From NCBI GenBank assembly GCA_013397435.1, contig VZRG01001518.1, positions 1 through 64,000 on the forward strand: a stretch of 64,000 nucleotides of DNA, written 5' to 3'. Source of the DNA: Erythrocercus mccallii (taxonomy: Eukaryota; Chordata; Aves; Passeriformes; Dicruridae). A program made the translations under genes and the position numbers. Of this stretch, positions 9,914 through 19,785 are shown piece after piece. The notes below the pieces were generated by a model, which saw only the letters and a list, made by a program, of their open reading frames with translations, was not told the origin of the DNA and did no database searches. Within the stretch, counting starts at the first letter, position 1; the number at the start of each line of letters is the position of its first letter.

Positions 9914-10195
9914 ACCCATTGGTGGCCCAGTTCTGTGCAGGCTGTGTGCTGTAGCCCAATACGACAAGCCAGGGCTTCCTGAATGTCAGCTGGGGTGGCA
10001 GAGACCTCGTAGCTTTTGAGGTAGATAAACAGCGCTGGGAGGCCCGGCAACCATCCCAGGTGGCAGAGCTGGTCAGCAAGAGCCTCAACAAGAAGTCTGT
10101 CAGAGTGCTCCTGGAGTACCTTCTCTCCATCTGGATATGTCAGAGCAACTTTCTCACCCTGAAGAGGTATGGGAGGGCAGCTCTGGAGAGACAAG
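9914..10195 (+). pseudogene. CD1 pseudogene alpha2 exon with in-frame TAG
   Basis: 282 bases, the same length as the intact alpha2. The frame reads AQFCAGCVL, stop, PNTTSQGFLNVSWGG and onward to YGRAALERQ without further stops. The stop at 9952-9954 replaces the tyrosine codon of CVLYPN. The second alpha2 cysteine (NETC in the intact gene) appears as WICQ, a few residues displaced. Confidence 0.9.
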
Positions 10196-10290
10196 GTGAG
10201 AGCACCCTGACCCTGCAACAGCCACCCCCTCACTGGGGCCCAGCCGTGCCCCACCGGGGCTTGCCCCACCCCTTTGCTCTCATTCCCCAG

Positions 10291-10575
10291 AGCTGCCTGT
10301 GGCCACGGTCTTCGCCCGCACCCCCAGCCCAGAGCAGCTGCTGCTCGTTTGCCACGTCACTGGCTTCTACCCCCGTCCCATCAGCGTGGCCTGGCTGCGG
10401 GATGGCCAGGAGGTGCCTCCGGGCCCGGCGCTCAACACCAGCACCATCCTGCCCAACGCTGACCTCACCTACCAGCTGCGCAGCGTCCTGGCCGTGGCCC
10501 CCCGTGACGGGCACAGCTACGTGTGCCGTGTGCGCCACCACAGCCTGGGCACCCGCAGCCTTCTCATCCCATGGG
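10291..10575 (+). pseudogene. CD1 pseudogene alpha3 exon (intact, near-identical to active copy)
   Basis: 285 bases without stops. Same Ig C1 motifs as 4790-5074 and nearly the same nucleotide sequence. Identity falls away about 20 bases into the following intron. Confidence 0.93.
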
Positions 10576-10696
10576 GTGGGTGCCACCCTTGGGGATGGGG
10601 TGCAGGCTGCAGATAGCAGCCACTGGCCCTGCGAGGGGCAGCTCCTGACTGGCGCTTCCACCTTCACACAGTCGCCCTCTTCCCTCCCTGTCCCAG

Positions 10697-10793
10697 AAAA
10701 CCGCGGCGCAGCTCCAACCGTCAACATCACCATTGTGTTGCTGCTTCTTGTGGCCACAGCCTCTTCTGGGGGATTTTGGTGGTGGAAGCACAG
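10697..10793 (+). pseudogene. CD1 pseudogene membrane exon
   Basis: Open frame ENRGAAPTVNITIVLLLLVA continuing to a WWWKH stop-transfer end, donor GTGAGC, phase 2. Same length as the active exon but unrelated in detail. Confidence 0.8.
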
Positions 10794-10917
10794 GTGAGCT
10801 CCCCCTCCCATCACCTGCTGTAAGATTTACGGGCATATAGGTCGGTCCAGCTGTTGCAGCAGCTCTGTAGGGCTGAACTCCCTGACTGTCATCATAGCTC
10901 ACACATACCCTTTGCAG

Positions 10918-10963
10918 GAAGGGTAATGAGGCTGCATGGGAGACCCAGGAATTCATCATTTGA
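10918..10963 (+). pseudogene. CD1 pseudogene tail exon
   Basis: Acceptor TTTGCAG. Completes Arg and codes KGNEAAWETQEFII before TGA. There is no tyrosine motif. A weak ATTAAA follows at 11069. Confidence 0.65.
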
Positions 10964-11727
10964 GTCCTGGCTGCCCACACAGCAACACCTGCTTGCTCTC
11001 CCTTCTTACTTCATGTCCCACCCCTGACCCATCAGCACCAACATGGTTTTGTTCTGGAAAACCACCACATTAAAAAGCTACAAACTTCCTCTGATGCATG
11101 TGGCTGCTGTGTCTGTCACCCTTCCACCCCCTCAGGAGCTTTTATCAGGAAACCACTCAGCGCACTACAGACACTCCATACTACAGCCAGAGACTCTTCT
11201 TTTTCCTGGACTCTGGTTGGTCTCTACCTGGCATGTCAGGAGAAGCCAGTTCTCTGACAGCCTCTCCCACATCTCTCCATGGCCAGTGTCTGTTCCTGAC
11301 ACGGCAGTTACAACCTGAGGCCAGACCACTGAGGGGCTGCTGAGTGAGATGTGGGGTGGAGCAGGCCACAAATCAGGGAGAGATGGAGAGATGTGAGCTC
11401 TTTCACTGGGGAGAGAAGGGGAAGGGAGGACCCAAGTGACACCCCTGACATCCCTGACACATTTTGAGCACATTGAGCAGCTCCGTCTCCAGGGCTGATC
11501 TTACCCTCAGTTCAGAATGGTTTTAGATCAGGATCTCCTCCACTTCTGACTTCTGCCCCCATGTCTGCCTCCTGTCTCTGTAAAAGCTGGAAGGATGGGG
11601 GATTGTCACCCTTCCACCATGCCTGTGAGCCATGAAAAGAGCCATGCTGAGGCTCTAGGAGACTCTGAGCAACACGGTCCACAGCAGGATGTGGAATGAG
11701 GATTGTCATCAGTTCATTAGGTATTGT
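10964..11727. other. 3' flank of the CD1 pseudogene
   Basis: No further exon or known repeat recognised. A short open stretch near 11140-11220 (SFYQETTQRTTDTPYYSQ) has no assignable domain. Confidence 0.4.
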
Positions 11728-12100
11728 CCATTGCTCTTTCCTCCTCACCCTGCTCAAGTGTGGAGTCTCACTCACAGGAGACAGTCTTCCACAAACATCT
11801 CCAGCATGGGTCCTTTCCATGGGCTGCAGTTCTTCACAAACTGCTCCAGCATGGGTCCTTTCTATGGGGTCACTCCTTCAGGAACGGGCTGCTCCAGTGT
11901 GGATTCCCCTGTGGGTCACATGTTCTGCCAGGAACCTGCTCCAGCGCAATGTCTCCATTTGGTCACAGTCTCTCTCAGGCACACCCACCTTCTACGGCGT
12001 TGGGCTCCTTCAAAGGCTGCAGGTGGATTTCTGCAGGTGTGGACCTTCATGGGCTGCTGCAGGACAGCTGCTTCCCCACGCTCTTCAGCACAGGCTGCTC
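11728..12100. mobile_element. Avian endogenous-retrovirus-type interspersed repeat fragment
   Basis: Contains the repeated phrase CTCCAGCATGGGTCCTTTCC with CATGGGCTGCAGTTCTTCAC and GGGCTGCTCCAGTGTGG at roughly 40-60 base spacing. I recognise this from a common interspersed repeat in bird genomes that I associate with ERV-type elements. No viral protein frame is visible. The exact family and orientation are not certain. Confidence 0.6.
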
Positions 12101-12119
12101 GGGACCATGGCTGCTGGGG

Positions 12120-12340
12120 CCTGGAGCCGGCAGGGTCCCAGCCCGGCCGCGCCTCAGCGAGCTGCCAATGGTGACCCGTACTGCACCTGACGTCACCTGG
12201 TGCCCGGTAGATCCCGGCGCTGCTACCCCGCCCGCCTCACGCTTTCATTGGCTATGCCACGACCCGTTCGCCAATTCCACTCGTGTTCCTCGTACGTCAC
12301 CGGTCACCGAGCGGGCGTGGGGCATGCACGGCGGGGTGGT
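12120..12340. promoter_or_regulatory. Orphan CpG-rich promoter-like island with CRE and CCAAT motifs
   Basis: GC- and CpG-rich stretch between AT-richer flanks. It contains a perfect CRE TGACGTCA at 12188-12195, ATTGG at 12247-12251, CCAAT at 12271-12275 and TACGTCAC at 12293-12300. On the minus strand GTGACGTA is followed 17 bases later by ATTGG, close to the X2-to-Y spacing of the SXY module of MHC-type promoters. No open gene follows on either strand, so the target is unknown. Confidence 0.45.
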
Positions 12341-12530
12341 GGGGCTGACCTGACCCCCATCCCTGTCTTCGGCCCCCTCCAGACCCGGGCCTGCGCTTCC
12401 AAGTACTCGCTGTGGCTTCCCGCTGATTTCTCATGTCCCCGGATCCAGCCCTCAGTCTCCCCCAGCACTGAAGAGCCGGGGATGAGCCCAAGGCATTTCC
12501 CGCCTCAGCTCCAGATTTCGAGATAAAGGC

Positions 12531-12549
12531 AAAAAAAAAAAAAAAAAAA
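12531..12549 (+). repeat. Poly-A run (19 A)
   Basis: An uninterrupted A tract. It could be the tail of a degraded retroposed sequence or a simple homopolymer; no gene body was recognised upstream. Confidence 0.8.
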
Positions 12550-15302
12550 GGAAGATGTTTGCAACTGTCAGGCCTGCTTAAAAACCCAAAGCCATGCTGC
12601 ATCACCTATCTGAGGGAGCCAGAGAGACGTGGTGAAATAATCCAACGATTTGGTCCAGAATGATTAGAGGTCTGTGGACCTCATTGTTATCGCATTGTTT
12701 CCCTCTTTCTCTCTTTCTGTATGCGCATACCTACGTGTAGGTACACAAAGTGTGTGTATAAAACTACTGAAAATGAAACTTTCAAATTTCATACCAAAGC
12801 AATAAAATCTCCCTGTTTGGGTGGGTTGTCCTGCAATTCCCACTTCTTTTGAGAAACATCTCTTGCTAGTGACTGCCAAGCAGAAATCTGAAACGACAAG
12901 GTACTATCCTCTTTGGGGACTGACACCAGGAAAACTGCCGCTAATGAGCTCCAGGGTAAAGCCTTTATTGTAAAATAAATTAATTGATGGATATTATAAA
13001 CTGAAAAGATTAAAGCTTACCTGATCTGTGAACCTTTTATCCCACATTCAGACATGGTCTCTGAATGCTTTCAAAACCTCACCAGTACCAGTTTATTCAC
13101 AGCTGGCTGCAAACCGGGCACAAACCCCTCAGGTGTTGGAGGGCACCTTTGAACGGATATTTGGACTCTGATCCAGCCATACCCTATAGCCCTGCTAATC
13201 ACTTTGAGTAAGAACAAGGCCTATACACTAATAATCAGGGTTTCTTAGGCCATTGGTTTCTCCCAGATGGTCACTAATCCCCAGAAAATGCTTTCCCGCC
13301 TAAGTTGTTAATGCCTAATTAACCCCTCAACGGTAATATCTCTGCCATAGATACAATTTTCCTATCCCCCACTTCAATGCCTTAAAGGCATTGAAAACCC
13401 CAATATTTTCCAATCAAGGCACACACTTTCCAAGAGGCACAGCAGCCTATCAGTTACACTCCAATTAAGATCCACGTGGAGAATACATATGTCAGATAAC
13501 ACTTTGTACATCTGCAGAAAATGCATTTGCCCTTAAAAACCTCCTGATCCCAGGACTGCATATGTATTCCAGATTGCTCTCTCAATGTTCCAGTGGAAGT
13601 TACAATGCAGACGAAGACTGTCAGCTTTGGTAGCCTTTCTTGGAAAAATGTTTTTCTCAGGACTTCCTTCAGCTCAACCAAGAGGAGCAGCAAAGAGCAA
13701 TCATGACTAAGTGGTTCTTTCTTTTCACTTGTAGTGGGCAACTCAGGTCGTACCTCCTGCATCCATGATTAAGTGTTAAAAATTACCAAATCCTTCTGGT
13801 TACGGCACCCAGCACAGGTTTCACAGCATCTTTTTTCAGCTTGTGGAGGGAGGGGATATTTGGAGCCCCATTTTAGAGAAAAGGAGCTAAAGCCAAGGGA
13901 GAGGGGTTAATCCTCCCTCATTTTGCATGCTCTGGTCAAATAACCTGGTATCGTTTTTCAGAGCACATGGAAGGATGTAGGTGACCCCCCCACCACTACT
14001 CATATGGGAGAGACACCACGTGCATCTCTGCCAGCAAGGAGTTAAGCTTTTCCCCTGATGCCACTTCCTCCAGACCTGCTTGTTAAGCTTATCTGTCTTT
14101 GGCAATTTCTCCATCACCTGCTTCAGCAATGCCTACCTTTTTACTGGTCTGCAAAAATGAATTACCACCTTCCCTTCCATGCTTTCCAAAGTAGTTCAGC
14201 AGAGTGGAAAGTGCATTTGCATTCACAATTTACGACAGAGAAACCTAAATTGTTCTTTCCAAGATACTTCCTTTTTGGAGCAAACATATTTAGGTAAGAG
14301 GGAGAGCCATCTTTGTCATTTGTTTCCTAGAAATAATCTAAAGTTAGTTAATTCTGGCCTGAATTTTGGAAGCCCATCCATTCTTGGCTAATTACACGTC
14401 TCTTTATTGCCTTATCTATTTTGTTATTTCTTGTCCTCTTGAAATCTCTCTTAGAGCTGCAGGGCTGATGCTTTTTGCTCACATGACCTGCCTGCAGCAT
14501 GATCACAGAACTGAGTGACTGGGAAAGGATGCAGAAATTGTTTCAGTCACGCTTCAAAATGACTTGTTCACATTTTTGCTTTTGTAAACATACTTCAAAT
14601 TTTAATAATCATTTCAAAATTGGACAAAAGATAATTTCTGTCTTGAAGATAGAGACTAAATAGACACTCTTCCTATTTCTCCCTCCGGTATAGAAATTGG
14701 GGTATACATGCTAAAAACACCCAGCAAATTATTCCAGCCAGCGGGATCCCTAATTGCTCTAATTGCCCTCTTGGGCTTTCCTGAAGGTAAAATAAGAAGC
14801 TCTTAAACTCTGTGTTCAAAGCCACAGCAACTTACCAGACAATCATCACTCATACTAGAGAAAGGCCCGGAATCCATGTAGATTCTATTAATTCTTTGCC
14901 TTTACTGTTTACCTCAGTTTAGCCCTTTTCCTGCTGATTTTGTTTGTATTGTTTTGTATTGTTCTGGATTTTTTTTTTCTGTTCAGCCCACAGTGTCTGA
15001 ACCTGTAGCATGCTCATTTTACCTGTCAGCTAGAATCACTCAGCCCCATACACCGCATCACCTTCCACCAGCACAGACCCATGTCCATGGTCCATACAGC
15101 TCTCTTGGAATGTTTCCCTGACTATAGCTTATGTCAGCTTCACTTTTGCTATCCACTCACAACGGTCTGTACTGGGACTGCTGTTCCTGTGCATCTGTCC
15201 TTGTGCAAGTGGGTTCTGTCTGATGTTTTAAAGGCTTTTTTCCACAGACCTAAAGGCAACATTGCGTGGAATGGCAGAGAGATGGAGGACAGCAGTTCTG
15301 CC
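12550..15302. other. Unannotated intergenic DNA
   Basis: AT-rich, no recognisable exon, RNA gene or mobile element. Confidence 0.5.
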
Positions 15303-15420
15303 ATGGAAGCCTGGGACCAAGGGCTCTTGCCCCTGCTAGTGACAGTTTGCCACCTGGAAACTGCTTTTCCTTCACCTATCTTTCTCCTGCTGCTGGCAAG
15401 AGCAACAGCTATCTGTGAAG
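15303..15420 (+). other. Possible orphan signal-peptide exon
   Basis: An ATG in good context (GCCATGG) starts an open stretch with two hydrophobic segments (LLPLLVTV and PIFLLLLARATAICE). It ends exactly at a good donor GTAAGAG in phase 1, as in CD1 exon 1. No in-phase partner exon was found downstream: a nearby acceptor at about 15572 gives a stop at once in this phase. It could be chance. Confidence 0.25.
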
Positions 15421-18400
15421 GTAAGAGCAGCATTTCAACTGGCAGTAAGCAAAACTGAAGGCAGTAGCAGGCCTAGCAACTGTAATTTTGAGGGCAACAC
15501 AGATGGACTTGAATACCAGAGTAAACCTGAAATCTGAAGATCTCTCTCCCTCTTTTCTCCGTCTCCCGTCAGAGTGATCTGAGCATTTGTGCTAATTCAT
15601 CAGCTGATTCAGATCTTTGCTTGGAAATTTTGTTGCAAATGACAGAGGTCACTTTAAGTGAACAGAGTCAGAGTCCCTGTGATAATAGCCTGAGGATGGA
15701 GATACCAGCTCCCTTTCAGTACTGGGATCTGGTTTCCTTCAGGCTATTTGTTTTTTTGGCAGGGTGGATTTTTTTTTTTTTGGGGGGGGGGTTGTGTTTT
15801 GGGTTTTAAAAATTTTTTTTTGACCATCTGTATATAAAGACTTCAACCAAAAAGAAATACATACTGTACTGAACAATAGTATGTTAAATTTTAATCCTCA
15901 TAGCTGTGATAAAGAAGGAAAGAGTATTCAAGTCATTATAGTAATCTTCATTAAGTATATTAGTGCTGACAGACTATTTCTCTGGAATTTACTTGTTGTG
16001 TAAAAGAGAAGGAAAATACTTTTCTTCTCCTAAAACCCCCTTTGGGTATTTCCAAGGTGATCATGCAGTTCTTTTTTTCCCTCCAGAATGAGTTTTAATA
16101 CTTTGAAAAATTGAATACTTTGAAAAATGGCTCTTTTCTCTGACATAGGCTACATATACTAAACAGTCTAGAGGACTTTAAAGTTCATTTTCCCCTAGGA
16201 TCATTACCATGCCTTTACCAAACATCTAAGCAGTCCCAAAGTGCTCTTATGCCTAAAATTTTTGGTTTTTTCTTTTTAAGTAAAAAATAAGAGGAGAAAT
16301 ATGGAACAGCTTGCTAGCATTTCTTATGACCGTTTCAGGGCCAATTTGAAGACTTTCTTGTTCTGGTGTTTGCTATAGCTGAGCTGTACACAAATGCAGT
16401 TGATAAAAGGAGATTGAAATTTTGATGTGTTGTACCACCCTAATTGTGGTACAGTTCAGCTTATCCAAAGTAATGTATGAAAAGATAGACACCTAGAAGG
16501 AGTTTTCTGTCTGCAGTGACCCCAATTTTAAGCACAGGTTAGGTTGGTTTACACATTCAGATACCTGAACGTTTTGCAGCTTTGGATTATAGTGCCTACT
16601 TGCTTTGGGATTTGGACTCACGTTAAATAAAACTAGCATTGAAGGGCTTTGCCTTTGCTACGACTTTTTCACTAGGGAAAATTTTTCTGTGAGTTAATTT
16701 CTACAAGAAGAAACACTACCCAAATTTATTTTAGCATTCAAGATGGTTCCTGTCTAATTCTACCATTTTGTTCTCAGTGGATAGCTTTAAAATCTCAACA
16801 GGAAAAAGAAGAGCAATAATCGCCAGCCGTTGTGTGAGTCTATATAACCAAAATACACTTGGCCATGACACCTTGAATCAGTGGGGTGGCAGCTAAGCCT
16901 TTGCATTGATGAAGTTTGGGGACAGTGACCTGGGGAAATGGGCAGGGGTCGCTGGGTGTGCTCAGAAGCAGATAATGGGCACTGGCCAGGCTGTACTCCT
17001 CCACTCATTATACAAGCTTTTATTATCCTGCATCATTACCTTGAAGGATGATGGGAAACTTAACTTTGACAAGTTACTCCAGTTTTCTGAAACCGGTCAG
17101 GAATGCTTTCAAATTAGCTATTGCAGTGTTTATAATTTCTGTCTTTGCATCTTGGGCAGTTTATAAAATAACAAAATTTGAAACGTAGTTTCAAAAAGCA
17201 ATAGTTCTAGATGTGAGCTAGAAAACAAATTACCCAGTGAAGTCCCTTGTGCTATGACGAGTTGATCAGCTCATCTCTATTAACTCCCCAAACTAGTCAG
17301 ATCTCACAATTCACTTGTAATCCCAGAAATATTCAGGATGTGAACTGAAGCTCTGTGCCCTGAGAGCAAGTCATTACATGCAGGTTTCAGTTTAGGAGAG
17401 GGAGGAGCACCAAAGGGTAGCTAATGTTCTTGAGCCCAGAGCTGCAGAGAAAACCTGGAACGAAGGCTCAAAAAGTATGAGGTGAAAGAAAACAAGCCAA
17501 TATTTATTATTAAAAATATCTTAATGACGAATCAGTTGTGAATGGGTGGGACTAGCACTGCTACCTGCTTGGGCAGACAAAAGAAAAACATAAAAGGCCA
17601 TTAAGAAATCCTAACAGTGAAAAACAGAGTGTGGAGGAGAGATAATACTGCTATTTCCTTCACTTAGCTTTATAAAATAATCAGAATGTTTAAATCCCCT
17701 AAAAACATTCTGTGACAGTCATGATAGTACAGAGGTGCATGAAAGTGAAAATGCCTTCTACTGAGAATTCTGAAAATAAAAAACTAGAGGAATTTCACGT
17801 GCACACTCTAGGCTGAGGACATAGATTTGCTACTTCTAAGGTCTGGGTGACTGAGTGTCACGTCAGTGCTCACAGGACAAGCACATACCTGCACTTGATG
17901 CACAGGGAGCTCCAGGTAGTGTCAGGGCCCTGAAGAAAAATTGAGTGAAGCAGCATTCAGCTATGACACAGCTTATTAAAGGGATAAGGGATATGTGCGC
18001 AGGCAGGGGTTCAAAGTAGCCTGAAAAAACCCTGCAGCTGTGAGCAAATATGTTGCTTTATGTTTGAGACCTTGTGGAGTGCACAAACACATAATTGTTT
18101 TTATTATGCTTGCTATCTGCTCACCAGTTCATTACTAATTGTTTTTGACTCTGGAAGAAATACAAGCTGCATTTGCTGTATGAAGGGACAGTAAAGATGC
18201 AGGCCTCTCCTGACAGTGAGAGTGAAGCATCTCCCCACCCCACAGGGAGACACACCCCCCACCTTTATGGGGCTGCTTAGGAATTGCAATGGTCCAACTA
18301 GTAGAGGTTTGTCTGTTCAATCTTCTCTATGCTTCAGAAATTAGTTCTACCCGTGGTGCCCCAAGGAGTGTTCCAATCCCTGTGCCTTTGCCACCAAACG

Positions 18401-18989
18401 TGCCCGAGGGGTGTAACCTGGGGCAAAGGCTGATGGCATTTTCCTCACAAGCTGGCAAATCCTTTTCAGGCAGCACAGTACAGCCGCCCAAGTGTCACTG
18501 TCCCACGGCTGGTCACGTCACTGGGTCTTGATGCGACCTATCCCTCCTTTCATCACGTAGCTCAGCCATAGGGGAACACCTTGTCCCGTGGCCGTGGTTA
18601 TCCTCAGGATGACTCGGGGGACACGGTTTGGTCCTTGTCGGCAGGCGGAGAACGCCTTGTAGCAGGAATTCCACCTCTAGATGCAGAACACTGGGAACAA
18701 TGAGATGCTGGCAGCTCTCGGTATGGCGTGGGGTTGGTACCACCCTTCTCCTGTCACCCTCTGTTCTCTCCGTGCTGCTGTGGCACCGCCCGCCGCACCG
18801 GAACGTCTCCCTCCCCACACGCTCTGGTGCACGGGCCCCATCTTTCAAATCCAGCCGATCCCAGCGCTTTCTCAAACCCGTCCTGAGCGCTGTCCGGGCT
18901 GCCAGGGTGTGTACAGGACCTCTGTGTACGGGGTATGTGTCCGTGGTCCCGGGGCCTGTGTCCAAATTTGTGTCCGGGATCACTGGGGA
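15421..18989. other. Unannotated DNA upstream of BICD2
   Basis: No exon recognised. A T-run followed by a G-run and further T-runs lies at about 15769-15822. Confidence 0.5.
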
Positions 18990-19120
18990 TCCTGAGGTGC
19001 GCTCGCTGTCGGGCCAGGCCACTGCGGGGCACCGCGGGCCCTGCGCTCTCGTCGCCGCGATACCCGCGCCGCCCGGCAGAGGTCCTTTTCCTCCCCGCCC
19101 GCCACCTCGCCCGTCGCGAT

Positions 19121-19139
19121 GCTTGCCGGGAACTGTAGT
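19121..19139 (-). promoter_or_regulatory. ZNF143/Staf-type binding site
   Basis: On the minus strand the sequence reads ACTACAGTTCCCGGCAAGC, very close to the ZNF143 (SBS) consensus ACTACAATTCCCAGCATGC known from vertebrate CpG-island promoters. Confidence 0.65.
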
Positions 19140-19179
19140 CCATCGAGCTGTGCGGCGCGCGGCGCGGCCACTGCCAAGG

Positions 19180-19198
19180 ACTCCCGCTCCCAGCATGC
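19180..19198 (+). promoter_or_regulatory. Second, weaker ZNF143/THAP11-type site
   Basis: Reads ACTCCCGCTCCCAGCATGC on the + strand. The TCCCAGCATGC half matches the consensus fully; the ACTACA half is degraded. It lies about 40 bases from the first site in opposite orientation, nearer to BICD2. Confidence 0.5.
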
Positions 19199-19545
19199 CG
19201 CGGGGCGCCGGCCCGGCCACGCCTTTTGAATGATTTCACTGCGCTCGGCGCTTGGGGCGAGTGCGGCGGCCGCGGCGGCGGCGGGCGGTGACGGGGACAA
19301 CAGGTCTACCCGGCTCCGGCGCCGGCCGCGTACGGCAGGGTCCCAAAGTGAGGCTGTGGCGCCGCGGCGGCGGCGGGCGGGATCCTGGGGGAGGATCCGA
19401 GGCGGGAGTAGCGCGCGCCTGGCCCGTCAATGGCGGCCCGAGCGGGCCCTGCCGTGGCCGCCTGCGGGCCGTGCCGCTGTTAGGAGTGGTAGACGGGCTG
19501 CGCGTTCGCTCATCCGCCTCGGCGGCCGGCGGCCCCTCCGCCGAC

Positions 19546-19785
19546 ATGTCGCTGGCCATGGAGGAGGAGGAGTACGCCCGGCTGGTGATGGAGTCGGAGC
19601 CCGAGTGGCTGCGGAGTGAGATCAAGCGTCTCTTCCAGGAGCTGGGTGAGACCACCCGGGAGAAGATCCAGGCGGCGGAGTACGGGCTGGCAGTGCTGGA
19701 GGAGAAGCAGCAGCTGAAGCAGCAGTATGAGGAGCTGGAGCTGGAGTACGAGACCATCCGCACCGAGATGGAGCAGCTGAAGGAG
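19546..19785 (+). CDS. BICD2: BICD2 coding exon 1 (residues 1-80)
   Basis: Starts MSLAMEEEEYARLVM and ends EMEQLKE at donor GTGAGG, phase 0. Includes the CC1 box AAEYG at residues 43-47. The ATG at 19546 has G at -3 and matches the start of known BICD2 proteins. A second in-frame ATG at 19558 (GCCATGG) has a stronger context. The frame is also open upstream to an ATG at 19252, but that part is GC-rich and unlike BICD2. Confidence 0.96.

Larger units (their letters stand above)
9113..10963 (+). pseudogene. CD1 pseudogene (frameshift in alpha1, stop in alpha2)
   Basis: Second CD1 copy with exons 9113-9369 (alpha1), 9914-10195 (alpha2), 10291-10575 (alpha3), 10697-10793 (membrane) and 10918-10963 (tail, TGA at 10961). 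All splice sites found are intact, and alpha2, alpha3 and membrane exons have exactly the lengths of the intact gene. Lesions: alpha1 is 257 rather than 258 bases, with the frame changing near 9147-9150; alpha2 has TAG at 9952-9954. No signal-peptide exon was found. Two independent lesions make a simple sequencing error unlikely as the whole explanation. The intact downstream half suggests recent decay or repair by gene conversion from the neighbouring gene. Alternative: a polymorphic null allele. Confidence 0.88.

Noticed and set aside
11098..11343. Short open frame after the CD1 pseudogene considered as an extra tail exon
   Set aside because: The tail exon at 10918 already gives an in-phase stop, and no conserved sorting motif or matching segment exists in unit A.
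18513..19300. Minus-strand open frames in the BICD2 CpG island considered as a divergent gene
   Set aside because: Arg/Pro/Gly-rich translations typical of CpG islands, with no recognised domain and overlapping frames that are equally open.
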